A stretch of DNA of 33,264 bases from an uncultured Lachnospiraceae bacterium (GCA_910585605.1 CAJUFL010000045.1:1-33264); one strand, 5' to 3'; positions 15,528 through 24,795 are shown, counted from the first letter of the stretch. Notes: generated by a model from the sequence alone, not told the origin. Made by a program: numbers and translations.

Positions 15528-16010
15528 ATGAAAAAAGGTTTTATCGCAGTTTTAGGGAGTCTTGCAGGTGCGGCAGCAGGTGCAGCCGCTGTCGGAAAGT
15601 TTAGTCAGCAGATTGCCGAAGACAAAGATAAAAAAATTAATAAGTTTAAATCTTATTACAATATGCTGAATCAATGGTTAGTAATCAGACAGGAAGGCGG
15701 TCGCCTCAATGAATATTTTGATAAAAATGATTATGCTAAGATAGCAGTATATGGCTTGGGTGAGATGGGCAGCCGGTTAATAGATGAGTTGAAAGAAACC
15801 AAAACAGAAATTGTATATGGAATAGATCAAAATGTTGAGAATACGTTTAGTGGCATTCCGGTATATACCTTAGAGAATGTACCGATGGATGAAAAGGTGG
15901 ATGCAGTAGTGGTAACGGCTGTTTTTGCTTTTGACGAGATAAAGGAACAATTGGAGAATATCTTTGAATGTGATATAATTTCTCTTGAAGATGTAGTATT
16001 TGAATTTTGA
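15528..16010 (+). CDS. Single-pass membrane protein carrying the Rossmann-type module
   Basis: The 160-residue protein starts with a Gly/Ala-rich hydrophobic helix (about 4-23, rich in small residues like a glycine zipper), then a short charged helix, then the recurrent module at 70-160 (KIAVYGLGEMGSR, GIDQNVENTFSGIPV, VDAVVVTAVF). No catalytic domain is attached, which makes this the bare form of the module. It could be a membrane anchor or scaffold for the enzymes that carry the same module, but that is inference. ATG 15528 lies within a short spacer after the GT2 gene; the longer in-phase frame from 15477 overlaps that gene and is rejected. Confidence 0.8.
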   Translation: MKKGFIAVLGSLAGAAAGAAAVGKFSQQIAEDKDKKINKFKSYYNMLNQWLVIRQEGGRLNEYFDKNDYAKIAVYGLGEMGSRLIDELKETKTEIVYGIDQNVENTFSGIPVYTLENVPMDEKVDAVVVTAVFAFDEIKEQLENIFECDIISLEDVVFEF

Positions 16011-16064
16011 TAAAATAATCTGTCTGACAGTTATAGCAGATTCAGATGGAATGGAAGGGAAGAG

Positions 16065-17714
16065 ATGATGGAGGGAAAAGGTAAGAGTCAGGAATTGGAG
16101 AAAAGTAAGCCTTTAGTTTCCGTGATTATTCCTGTATACAATGTGGACGAATATTTAGATATATGTATAGAATCTGTTGTCAAACAGACTTATTCCAATT
16201 TGGAGATATTGCTTATGGAAGGCAAATCTACAGATAATTCTCTGGATATTTGTGTTAAATGGTTAAAGATTGATCAAAGGATTAGTCTTGTCTCCCGAAA
16301 GGACGGGGGATTAGGTCCGGCGAGAAATTTTGGAATAGATATGTCAAAAGGAGAGTATATCTTTTTTGTGGATTCAGATGATTACCTGCCTCTGGATGCT
16401 ATAGAGTTATTAGTGGCTGAAATGAAAGATAATACCATTGACATGGTGGCAGGAGGACATTGTGTAGTTGATGAAAATGGGAATATCACAGAGAAATTTG
16501 ATTTGATTTCCAGAGGATGTGATAGGGAAATAGCTGGCAAAAAGCAAAAAGAGAGATATATACGCAGAGGTATTGTTGCTGTATGGGGCAAATTATACAG
16601 AGCAGATTTCTGGAAAAGAACAGGTATCAGAATGCCTGCCGGGTCTGCTGAGGATGCCGCTGTCTTTCCTTCTATTGTGATAATGGCAGATAAGATTGTT
16701 TGTATTGACAGACCAACATGTTATTATAGGGTGCGGACAGACAGCCTTTTTAACACCGTTTCAGGTACATTTAAGATATATAAAATCTTAGATGGTTATT
16801 GCCAGTATTTGCAGGAAAACGGATTGTTTGAAGAATATCGTAACGTACTGTTTTATTTTACCTGTGTACATTTAGGCGGGTGGGCAAAAAGACTAAAGGG
16901 AGCCGTTGCATCTGAAGAAGAGTATGATACAAGAGTACAGAAACCATTTACTGATAGTATCAAAAAATATTTTGGTGAGTATCCCTGTGCAGATAAGCGT
17001 ATTCTGGGGATAGGAAGTTACAATCTGCGTTGGATGTGTCATAAGATTCATCCTTTTGTAAAAGGCGATATACATGCTGCATTTACAACTACCATATCCC
17101 AATTTTATAACCAGACGGCTGTAAATGGGAAACTTGTTCATCCCAATTCTTTTCGGCAGACTTCTTTGCAGGATGATCAAACAAAAACAGTATTTCGAAA
17201 TTTAACGCATTTGGATAGAAATGTGAAATTAATTATACTTGATTTTTTAGATGACTTACAGGATATTGTTTTATTGAAGGACGGAAATGTTCTAACGTAT
17301 AGCGAGCCTTATTTAGAAGCATATAAGGAGAATATAGAGGTAGACCATATTGTATCCTGTATGAGTGAAGAATATTTTAGTATGTGGAAGAAATCATGTA
17401 ATAATTTCATTAATTGTTTGGAAGTGTTAGCGTGTGATGTTGCTCTGATACAGTCCCGCCTTTGTATAAGGTATCTGGATAAAGAGTTTTGTGAATTTTC
17501 CAATCAGGAAGAGATTCATGAAAAAAATAAGCTTATAGAGAGATTTGAGGAATACTTTTTAAGTAACATAAAGAGAGATGTGCAAGTGATAACAATACCA
17601 GAAGGTTTAAGATATTCGGATGGACAGTTTCGTTATGGATGTTCGGAAGAATATTTAGGCGGGGCTGGACAGCTTGAGTTTACCAGACGGATATTTGATC
17701 AGTTTGAAGTATAG
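16065..17714 (+). CDS. Glycosyltransferase family 2 with a long C-terminal extension
   Basis: Residues 15-230 are a GT2 domain: LVSVIIPVYNVDEYL (17-31), KSTDNS (54-59) and the metal site FVDSDDY (101-107). The usual acidic pair in the DDGS motif reads EGKS here, a modest departure. Residues 240-549 form an extra region I do not recognise, with no membrane helix; it may bind the acceptor or be a second domain. GGAAGGGA at 16053-16060 precedes ATG 16065, with ATG 16068 as an alternative. Donor and acceptor are unknown. Confidence 0.85.
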   Translation: MMEGKGKSQELEKSKPLVSVIIPVYNVDEYLDICIESVVKQTYSNLEILLMEGKSTDNSLDICVKWLKIDQRISLVSRKDGGLGPARNFGIDMSKGEYIFFVDSDDYLPLDAIELLVAEMKDNTIDMVAGGHCVVDENGNITEKFDLISRGCDREIAGKKQKERYIRRGIVAVWGKLYRADFWKRTGIRMPAGSAEDAAVFPSIVIMADKIVCIDRPTCYYRVRTDSLFNTVSGTFKIYKILDGYCQYLQENGLFEEYRNVLFYFTCVHLGGWAKRLKGAVASEEEYDTRVQKPFTDSIKKYFGEYPCADKRILGIGSYNLRWMCHKIHPFVKGDIHAAFTTTISQFYNQTAVNGKLVHPNSFRQTSLQDDQTKTVFRNLTHLDRNVKLIILDFLDDLQDIVLLKDGNVLTYSEPYLEAYKENIEVDHIVSCMSEEYFSMWKKSCNNFINCLEVLACDVALIQSRLCIRYLDKEFCEFSNQEEIHEKNKLIERFEEYFLSNIKRDVQVITIPEGLRYSDGQFRYGCSEEYLGGAGQLEFTRRIFDQFEV

Positions 17715-17726
17715 GGAGATATTATC

Positions 17727-18710
17727 ATGTTAATAACTAAAACACCATTTCGTATTAGTTTTTGTGGCGGAGGCAGTGATATACCGGATTTTTATAGGGA
17801 AAATGGAGGATGTGTGCTTAGTACATCGATTAATAAGTACATGTATATATCTATCCATCCATACTTTGATGAGGAAAAGACTGCACTTAAGTATTCGAAA
17901 AATGAGATTGTGACAGATTATAAGGAGATACAGCATTCTATTTTTAAACAGGTTTTGTCGGATTATGATGTGAATGGAGTGGAGCTGGTCAGTACAGCAG
18001 ATGTGCCCAGTGGAACAGGCTTAGGGTCTTCCAGTTCGTTTACTGTGGGTTTGATTCATACGCTTAATTGTTATCAGGGAAAATATATGTCCAAAAAAGA
18101 CATTGCACAGGCGGCATGTGAAGTAGAGATTCAGAAGCTTAAGAATCCTATCGGAAAGCAGGATCAATATGCAGCTGCATGTGGAGGGTTGAATTTTATT
18201 ACGTTTCACAAAGATGATACGGTATCGGTTGAACCGGTGATTATGCGTAAGGAGACAATGGATGCGCTTCAAGAGAATCTGGTAATGTTTTATACCGGGA
18301 TTAAGCATGACGCAAATGCAATTCTGGCTGAGCAGAAAAAAAACATATCCCAGCTCGAAAAGACAAAGAATTTATTGAAAATGTGTGATCTGGCAAAGGA
18401 GATGAAAGAGTCTTTAGAAAAGAATGATCTTTCTGATTTTGGGAATATCCTTCATGAGAATTGGCTGTTAAAAAAGGAATTAGCCGGTGAAATTACCAGA
18501 CCGGAGATTGATGCGGCATATAATAAGGCATTAGAAAGTGGTGCAGTTGGAGGCAAGCTGTTAGGAGCTGGAGGAGGCGGATTTCTATTATTTTATTGTG
18601 AGAAGTATAAGCAAAAAGAATTGGAAGATAATCTTGGATTAAAGAGATTTGATTTCAGGTTTGAGCATGACGGAACGAGTGTTGTTTATATCGGAGAAAA
18701 ATATTGGTAG
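17727..18710 (+). CDS. hddA: GHMP kinase, D-glycero-alpha-D-manno-heptose-7-phosphate 1-kinase type
   Basis: The enzyme should phosphorylate D-glycero-D-manno-heptose 7-phosphate at C1, the second step to GDP-heptose. The 327-residue protein shows the GHMP motifs in order: PFRISFCGGGSD (7-18), the ATP loop VPSGTGLGSSSSF (93-105) and the C-terminal GGKLLGAGGGGFLL. The N-terminal motif is characteristic of the HddA/heptose-kinase branch of GHMP kinases. The assignment is supported by a fused guanylyltransferase-phosphatase at 20976 and an isomerase at 22319, which complete the pathway. A related kinase acting on fucose is the main alternative. Confidence 0.87.
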   Translation: MLITKTPFRISFCGGGSDIPDFYRENGGCVLSTSINKYMYISIHPYFDEEKTALKYSKNEIVTDYKEIQHSIFKQVLSDYDVNGVELVSTADVPSGTGLGSSSSFTVGLIHTLNCYQGKYMSKKDIAQAACEVEIQKLKNPIGKQDQYAAACGGLNFITFHKDDTVSVEPVIMRKETMDALQENLVMFYTGIKHDANAILAEQKKNISQLEKTKNLLKMCDLAKEMKESLEKNDLSDFGNILHENWLLKKELAGEITRPEIDAAYNKALESGAVGGKLLGAGGGGFLLFYCEKYKQKELEDNLGLKRFDFRFEHDGTSVVYIGEKYW

Positions 18711-18725
18711 AAGAGGAGCAGGATT

Positions 18726-19673
18726 ATGAAAACTTTGGTTGCCGGTGGAGCAGGATTTATTGGAAGTCATTTGTGTGATGCTTTGTTAGAAGAAGGACAT
18801 ACTGTAGTATGTGTGGATGATTTATCCAGAGGAACGGAAGAGAATATCGGACATTTAAAAGAATGCGAGGCATTTCGTTTCTACCGCTCAGATGTGAGGG
18901 AAGTAGATGCTTTAAAAACAATTTTTGAGAAAGAGAAGCCAGAATATGTATTTCATCTGGTAGCAAATTCTGATATTCAGGCAAGTGCGAAAAGTCCGGA
19001 GGTAGAATATCAATGCACATATACCACAACCTTCAATATTCTGCAATGTATGAAAGAATTTGGAGTGAAGAAACTGTTCTTTGCTTCCACGTCAGCAGTG
19101 TATGGTGATAAAAGAGGGATAGAGTTGACGGAGAATACGCCGAATCTTTCTCCTGTGTCATATTACGGTGCGGCAAAGCTGGGAAGCGAGGCATTGATTA
19201 GTGCCTATAGTTATATGGATGATATACAGGCATTGATTTTTCGTTTTCCCAATGTGATCGGACCAAGGCTTACCCATGGCGTCATTTATGATTTTATTAG
19301 GAAATTAAATGATAATTCATCCCGATTGGAGATTCTGGGGGATGGCAAACAGACAAAACCGTATATATATGTGAAAGATTTAGTGCAGGCAATTGTGTCT
19401 ATGAAGGAATCAGAACAGACAGGGGTAAGATTATATAATTTAGGAGTTGACAGCAGTACAAGCGTTACCCGAATAGCCGATATCCTATGTGAGGAAATGG
19501 AACTGGAAAATGTGGAATATTGCTATACTGGTGGAGAAGCCGGCTGGAAAGGGGATGTGCCACGGTTCCAGTATTGTCTTGATAAGATTCATGCTGCCGG
19601 CTGGAGGGCTCAGTTTGATTCGGATGAAGCAGTAAGGATGGCAGTTAAACATGAGCTTGGCAAGTTAGAATAA
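18726..19673 (+). CDS. NAD-dependent sugar epimerase/dehydratase (extended SDR)
   Basis: This 315-residue extended short-chain dehydrogenase has the NAD loop GGAGFIG (7-13), VFHLVANSD, a catalytic Ser in STSAVYG and the Tyr-Lys pair Y147/K151. It should change a nucleotide sugar, most likely as a 4-epimerase or 3,5-epimerase-type enzyme. It sits inside the heptose genes, so GDP-heptose is an attractive substrate, but nothing in the motifs fixes the nucleotide. UDP-glucose 4-epimerase-like activity is the conservative alternative. Confidence 0.85.
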   Translation: MKTLVAGGAGFIGSHLCDALLEEGHTVVCVDDLSRGTEENIGHLKECEAFRFYRSDVREVDALKTIFEKEKPEYVFHLVANSDIQASAKSPEVEYQCTYTTTFNILQCMKEFGVKKLFFASTSAVYGDKRGIELTENTPNLSPVSYYGAAKLGSEALISAYSYMDDIQALIFRFPNVIGPRLTHGVIYDFIRKLNDNSSRLEILGDGKQTKPYIYVKDLVQAIVSMKESEQTGVRLYNLGVDSSTSVTRIADILCEEMELENVEYCYTGGEAGWKGDVPRFQYCLDKIHAAGWRAQFDSDEAVRMAVKHELGKLE

Positions 19674-19700
19674 GGAAAGAAATGTGGTGAGGGAAAAGCA

Positions 19701-20954
19701 ATGTATAAAGTCATAGTTTTTGGCACAGGCAAAAGTGCTGATATTGTAGAAGAATGTATATATGAAGATACGGAAATTACAGCATATATAGATAATGATA
19801 AAAAGAAATATCATTCATATAGGAATGGTAAGCTGATTATTTCCATATTCGAGATGGATGAATATGACTTTGACTATATAATCATTGCATCCATAAAATT
19901 TTTCCAAATACGCAGTCAGCTTTTGGAAGCTGGTGTGGATAAAAATCGTATTATCGAGTTTTTTAATTACAAAAACTGTGTTTACAAACAGTATGAGACT
20001 TTATTAGACAGTAAAATGGCAGAATTGAGAGCCTTTGAGCAGTATACGGAAAATAGAATAAATAAAATCATAATAGATAGTGAATTATTATATACCAATA
20101 TAGGATATGAGTTTGCGGCAAAATTGCAAAAAGAAAATTATGTATTTCCTAAGATATTATCAAGAAAGGAAGCCGTTGATAAGATTGTTGATTGCGGGTA
20201 TTCATTATCCCGGTTTGGGGATGGGGAATTTGAGATTATGCTTGGGAGAAACCGGGCAGGTTTTCAAAAATGTGAGGCGGATTTAGGTGAGAGATTACGG
20301 GAAATTATCAAATGCAGGGATAACGATATCATCATTGGGATAGCGGATAATTATGGAGATTTAAGCAGCTATAATACGGATGCGGCGAATGCAATCCGTC
20401 ATTATTTAAAACCGGATGTACGGGCAGAGCACATGGAACTGCTTGATTTGGAGAAAACATATTATGATGCGTATATGACAAGACCATATATATTAATGAG
20501 AAATAAAGATCATGCAGAGATAGAATTTAATCGGTTAAAGCAAATATGGGAACAGCGGGAAGTAGTCATAATCGAAGGGAGACATACGAGACTGGGTGTG
20601 GGAAATGATTTGCTTGCAAATTGTAAATCTGTTGAAAGAATTGTATGTCCAAGTGAAAATGCATGGGGATGTTATGCCCGGATAGTAGAGGCAGCTAAGA
20701 AAATAGATCCTAAGAAGCTGGTTCTGATTTCGCTGGGACCCGCAGCAACCGTGCTGGCATATGATTTACACAAATGGAACTATCAGGCGATTGACATCGG
20801 ACATATCGATATGGAATATGAATGGTTTTTACGCGGAGTGACGGAACGGATTCCTCTGGAAGGAAAATATGTACATGAAGTTACAGGGGGAAGCAATGTT
20901 GCGGAGATTTATTGTGAGGAATATGAACAACAGGTGATTGAAAGAATTGAGTAG
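19701..20954 (+). CDS. Rossmann-module plus GT-D (DUF1792-type) glycosyltransferase
   Basis: Residues 2-95 are the recurrent module (KVIVFGTGKSADI, AYIDNDKKK, FDYIIIAS). The rest is a GT-D fold domain of the former DUF1792 group, recognised by LSRFGDGEFEIML around residues 169-181, whose D-x-E is the proposed metal site, and by the later stretch LISLGPAATVLAYDL. Known GT-D enzymes extend O-glycans on bacterial surface proteins such as serine-rich adhesins. Here the acceptor is probably the flagellin glycan, by context. At 417 residues it is longer than a lone GT-D domain because of the fusion. Confidence 0.83.
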   Translation: MYKVIVFGTGKSADIVEECIYEDTEITAYIDNDKKKYHSYRNGKLIISIFEMDEYDFDYIIIASIKFFQIRSQLLEAGVDKNRIIEFFNYKNCVYKQYETLLDSKMAELRAFEQYTENRINKIIIDSELLYTNIGYEFAAKLQKENYVFPKILSRKEAVDKIVDCGYSLSRFGDGEFEIMLGRNRAGFQKCEADLGERLREIIKCRDNDIIIGIADNYGDLSSYNTDAANAIRHYLKPDVRAEHMELLDLEKTYYDAYMTRPYILMRNKDHAEIEFNRLKQIWEQREVVIIEGRHTRLGVGNDLLANCKSVERIVCPSENAWGCYARIVEAAKKIDPKKLVLISLGPAATVLAYDLHKWNYQAIDIGHIDMEYEWFLRGVTERIPLEGKYVHEVTGGSNVAEIYCEEYEQQVIERIE

Positions 20955-20975
20955 ATTGGATGAAGGAGTGAAAAA

Positions 20976-22274
20976 TTGAAAGCTGTAATACAAGCAGGGG
21001 GAAAAGGAACACGTTTAAAAGGAATTACAGGAGATACTATACCAAAACCTTTGGCACAGATAAACGGTAAGGCTATTTTAGAATTTCAGATTTTACAATT
21101 AAAAGAATATGGTATAGAGGATATTTATGTCATTGTAAATCATTTGGGACAAAAGATTGTGGAGTATTTAGGAAGTGGAGAAAAATATGGAGTGCATATT
21201 CACTATATTTTTGAAGATGCTCCACTGGGGTCGGCAGGTGCTTTGTATTTTATAAAGGACCAGGTCAGGGATGAGGATTTTATTTTAATATTTGGCGATA
21301 TTATTTTTGATATTGATTGGAACCGAATGATAGATTTTCATACGAAGAACCATGCACTGGCTACTTTATTTGTACATCCCAACAGCCATCCCGGTGATTC
21401 CGATCTTATTATAACGGATGAGGATCAGAAGGTGATTTCCATTGATTCCAAGAATAATAAGCGGAACTACTGGTATTCCAATAAGGTAAATGCAGGATTA
21501 TATATTTTATCCGGCAGCATATTAAATGGTATGACATGTGAACAGAGGCTGGATTTAGAGCAGGACCTGTTGTTAAAATTAATCAATCATAATGAGAATG
21601 TGTATGCATACTCTTCTACAGAATATGTAAAAGATATCGGGACGGTTGAAAGATTTAGAAGTGTGGAACAGGATATGATAAATAAGATTCCCTGGTGTCG
21701 GAATTTATCCAATAAGCAGCGCTGTATATTTATGGACCGGGATGGAACGATCAACGAGCATTGCGGGCTGATTTCAAAAGAAGAACAAATTTGTCTGATG
21801 AGTGGTACCGCCGAAGCTGTCAGAAGAATCAATATGTCGGGATATCTTGCAATTATTGTTACTAATCAGCCAGTTGTGGCAAGAGGATTGTGCTCTATTG
21901 AAGATGTGGAACGGTTTCATAAAAAGATCGAAACGTTATTGGGAGAAGCGGGTGCATATGTGGATGATATTATCTTTTGTCCGCATCATCCTGATAAGGG
22001 ATATCCGGAAGAAAACCCTGTTTATAAGATGGAATGTGATTGTCGGAAACCGAAAACTGGCATGATTGCGGAAATGCAGAAGAAATACAACATAGATCTT
22101 TCACAATCATATATGATAGGGGATACGACGGTAGACATTATGACCGGGATAAATGCGGGATTAAAGACTGTATTAGTTGAAACTGGAGAATGTGGAAAAG
22201 ACGGAAAATATGATGTTGAGCCTGCGGGAATAGCAAAAAATCTGTTACAGGCAGTAAGTGATATTATAGGCTGA
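20976..22274 (+). CDS. Fused HddC-type heptose-1-phosphate guanylyltransferase and GmhB-type phosphatase
   Basis: Residues 1-235 are a sugar nucleotidyltransferase (QAGGKGTRLKG at 6-16, FGDIIFDID at 106-114). Residues 249-428 are a HAD phosphatase of the GmhB kind: DRDGTINEH (254-262), TNQPVVARG, the cysteine-rich zinc loop CPHHPD...CDC (335-356) and MIGDTTVDI. So one protein would remove the 7-phosphate of heptose 1,7-bisphosphate and then add GMP to the 1-phosphate. These are separate proteins in many bacteria. Translation starts at TTG 20976, with AAGGAG at 20963-20968. Together with hddA and gmhA this completes GDP-D-glycero-alpha-D-manno-heptose synthesis; the use of GTP is inferred from HddC. 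Confidence 0.88.
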   Translation: MKAVIQAGGKGTRLKGITGDTIPKPLAQINGKAILEFQILQLKEYGIEDIYVIVNHLGQKIVEYLGSGEKYGVHIHYIFEDAPLGSAGALYFIKDQVRDEDFILIFGDIIFDIDWNRMIDFHTKNHALATLFVHPNSHPGDSDLIITDEDQKVISIDSKNNKRNYWYSNKVNAGLYILSGSILNGMTCEQRLDLEQDLLLKLINHNENVYAYSSTEYVKDIGTVERFRSVEQDMINKIPWCRNLSNKQRCIFMDRDGTINEHCGLISKEEQICLMSGTAEAVRRINMSGYLAIIVTNQPVVARGLCSIEDVERFHKKIETLLGEAGAYVDDIIFCPHHPDKGYPEENPVYKMECDCRKPKTGMIAEMQKKYNIDLSQSYMIGDTTVDIMTGINAGLKTVLVETGECGKDGKYDVEPAGIAKNLLQAVSDIIG

Positions 22275-22318
22275 GCAGGCCATAATATATATTAATATGA
22301 AAGATATGGAGGGTGCTT

Positions 22319-22888
22319 ATGAAAAACTACATGGAACAAATTAAAAAGTATCTTAATATGGAACAGCAGGTTCTTGAGTCATTAATTCCGGAAGAAATTA
22401 ATGATGTTATGAATGTTTTAGAAGATGCAAGACTACATAACAGGCGGATTTTTATATGTGGAAATGGCGGAAGTGCTTCAACGGCATCCCATTTTGAGTG
22501 CGATTTTAACAAAGGGATTAGTTATGATCAGGATGTAAAATATGACTTTGAATGTTTAAGCGATAACGTACCGATGATGATGGCGATTGCAAATGATATT
22601 GGATATGACGATATTTTTATTACGCCATTGAAGAATAAAATGAAACCCAATGATGTTGTGATCGGAATCTCAGGAAGTGGAAATTCCGAGAATGTATGCA
22701 AAGCATTGGAATATGCGAATGAAAAGGGTGCAGTTTCTGTTGCTTTAGTGGGATATGACGGAGGCAGGATTAAAAAAATGGCAAAGCACAGTATTCATGT
22801 CAATATCAATAATATGCAGATTGTGGAAGATGTACATCTTATTATGGATCATCTAATGATGTATATATTATCAGGTATGATGGAGTAA
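22319..22888 (+). CDS. gmhA: Sedoheptulose-7-phosphate isomerase
   Basis: This 189-residue SIS-domain protein has the phosphosugar-binding loop CGNGGSASTASHFECDF (47-63), ISGSGNSENV and a C-terminal helix with EDVHLIMDH, all typical of GmhA. It converts sedoheptulose 7-phosphate from the pentose pathway to D-glycero-D-manno-heptose 7-phosphate, the first committed step for the heptose kinase at 17727. ATG 22319 lies 5 bases after GGAGGG (22308-22313); a GTG at 22313 overlaps that site and is rejected. Confidence 0.92.
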   Translation: MKNYMEQIKKYLNMEQQVLESLIPEEINDVMNVLEDARLHNRRIFICGNGGSASTASHFECDFNKGISYDQDVKYDFECLSDNVPMMMAIANDIGYDDIFITPLKNKMKPNDVVIGISGSGNSENVCKALEYANEKGAVSVALVGYDGGRIKKMAKHSIHVNINNMQIVEDVHLIMDHLMMYILSGMME

Positions 22889-22914
22889 AAATATAACAGG
22901 AGAAGGAAAGAGAT

Positions 22915-23877
22915 ATGCAAAATAGAAAAGTAATAATATATGGATTAGGGACAGACTATGAAAATTCAAAATATTTTTTAGAGGAGTCCTTTGATATTCT
23001 GGCATATTCTGATAAGGATGAAAATAAATATTTAAAATTTGAAAACGGAATACCGCCTGCGAAAATAAAGGATTATCCATATGAATTCATATACATAACA
23101 AGTCAGAAACATGCAGGAGAAATCAAGAAAGAATTAGAGCAAATGGGGATTGACCAGAGTAAGCTTTTGACTATAGCAGATGCATGGTGGAGCTTTGATG
23201 AGCAAAAGATCAGGGATGAATGGATTATTAACAGGATAAAAGAAATCCCCGATGGATTTACTTTGCTGGATGCTGGTGCGGGCAATATGCCTTATAAGAA
23301 ATATTGTGCACACTTAAAATATATTTCCCAGGATTTTGGAGAATATGATGATTCCGTAAAGGAAGAAGCATTACAGGTTGAGGAATGGCATTCCAAAAAT
23401 GCAGATATTATCAGTGATATTGTAAATATTCCCATAAATGATAAAAGTGTGGATGTGGTATTATGTACAGAAGTATTGGAACACATTAAGAATCCTGTGG
23501 AGGCATTACAGGAATTTGGAAGAATTATTAAGAAAGACGGAATTTTGTTATTGACAGCTCCGTTTTGCAGTCTCACGCATATGGCGCCCTATTATTATGC
23601 AAATGGTTTCAGCCAGTATTGGTATGAGGAGCATTTACGGGAAGCCGGATTTGAAATACTAGAAATTGTTCCATATGGAAATTGGTTTACTTATATGGCA
23701 TTGGAACTTCAAAGACTGCCGTATGTAACTACAAGATATCGGGGCGAGGTATGTAGTGAGGATATATATAAGCAGCTGGTGAAAATGGTAAAAATTTTAA
23801 TGGCACAAAGCAACAGTGATAATGGAAGCAGTGAACTCCTTTGTCATGGTTTTTTTGTGAAAGCCAGAAAGGAGTAG
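22915..23877 (+). CDS. Rossmann-module plus class I SAM methyltransferase
   Basis: Residues 1-90 are the recurrent module (KVIIYGLGTDYENS, AYSDKDENK, YEFIYITS). Residues 110-300 are a methyltransferase of the Methyltransf_11 type, with LLDAGAGNMPY (117-127) and CTEVLEHIKNPVEAL. It probably methylates a sugar hydroxyl or amine of the glycan or of a nucleotide sugar. No membrane segment is seen. The gene follows gmhA by 26 bases and precedes a second module-methyltransferase fusion of a different family, so the module seems to be combined repeatedly with methyl transfer. Confidence 0.82.
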   Translation: MQNRKVIIYGLGTDYENSKYFLEESFDILAYSDKDENKYLKFENGIPPAKIKDYPYEFIYITSQKHAGEIKKELEQMGIDQSKLLTIADAWWSFDEQKIRDEWIINRIKEIPDGFTLLDAGAGNMPYKKYCAHLKYISQDFGEYDDSVKEEALQVEEWHSKNADIISDIVNIPINDKSVDVVLCTEVLEHIKNPVEALQEFGRIIKKDGILLLTAPFCSLTHMAPYYYANGFSQYWYEEHLREAGFEILEIVPYGNWFTYMALELQRLPYVTTRYRGEVCSEDIYKQLVKMVKILMAQSNSDNGSSELLCHGFFVKARKE

Positions 23878-23885
23878 AGGCAGTC

Positions 23886-24725
23886 ATGGATAAGGTGATA
23901 ATTTTTGGTGCTACTGATACCGGGAAAGGGATTTTTGAAGATATAAAAGCTGAAAAAAACGTAATTGCATTTGTGGACGAGGATAACAGGAAATGGGATA
24001 CAGATGTTTGTGGTATCCCTGTTAAGAATCCGAAGGAATTACCGCAAATGCAATTTGATTATCTCTATATCGGAGTTTTGACATATTATAAACAGGTGCT
24101 TGCCTTATTAAAGGAACTGGGCATTCCGGCTGATAAAATTATTGGAAGATATGTGGAGATTCCTACATATGCGAGAATTGAATGTTTGAAAAGTATCCGT
24201 TTATTGCTGGAAGAGGATGGAATTACAAATGGAGCAGTGGCAGAATTAGGAGTTTACAGGGGAGAGTTTGCAAAAGAGATTAATAAAGTATTTCCTGACA
24301 GAACACTTTATTTGTTCGATACCTTTGAGGGATTTGCCGAACAGGATTGTGATACAGAGGTTAAAAAAGGTTATGCAGAGCAAAACAGGGCAGGGTATTT
24401 TTCTAATACAACGGAAGCAATGGTTATGGATAAAATGGAATATCCCTCAATGTGCAGAATTTGTAAAGGATTTTTCCCAGAGAGTACAAAAGGGGTAGAA
24501 GGGGAATTTTGTTTTGTTAATTTAGATGCAGATTTGTATGCACCGACTCTGGCGGGTCTGGATTTCTTTTATCCCCGTATGGTAAAAGGCGGTGTTATCT
24601 TAGTTCATGATTATTTTTCGAAAGCATTTCATGGAGTGAAGGATGCAGTCAGGGAATGGTGTGATAAAAATGGGATAGGGTATTTGCCGATTGGAGATAC
24701 ACTAAGCATTGCAATAAGGAAATAG
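23886..24725 (+). CDS. Rossmann-module plus TylF/MycF-type sugar O-methyltransferase
   Basis: Residues 1-92 are the recurrent module (KVIIFGATDTGKG, AFVDEDNRKW, FDYLYIGV). Residues 98-275 match TylF/MycF macrocin-type O-methyltransferases: AELGVYRGEFAK (119-130), LYLFDTFEGF (141-150) and NLDADLYAPT, with HDY in the metal-binding C-terminal part. These enzymes methylate sugar hydroxyls with Mg2+. ATG 23886 is preferred because the longer in-phase frame from 23841 overlaps the preceding gene. Only 8 bases separate the two genes, so they are likely co-translated. Confidence 0.86.
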   Translation: MDKVIIFGATDTGKGIFEDIKAEKNVIAFVDEDNRKWDTDVCGIPVKNPKELPQMQFDYLYIGVLTYYKQVLALLKELGIPADKIIGRYVEIPTYARIECLKSIRLLLEEDGITNGAVAELGVYRGEFAKEINKVFPDRTLYLFDTFEGFAEQDCDTEVKKGYAEQNRAGYFSNTTEAMVMDKMEYPSMCRICKGFFPESTKGVEGEFCFVNLDADLYAPTLAGLDFFYPRMVKGGVILVHDYFSKAFHGVKDAVREWCDKNGIGYLPIGDTLSIAIRK

Positions 24726-24795
24726 TCTTTATTTTATAAGAATAATGATGCAAAGAAGGCTGTATTTGGATAAGCATGTAAAAAAGGAGAGAAAG

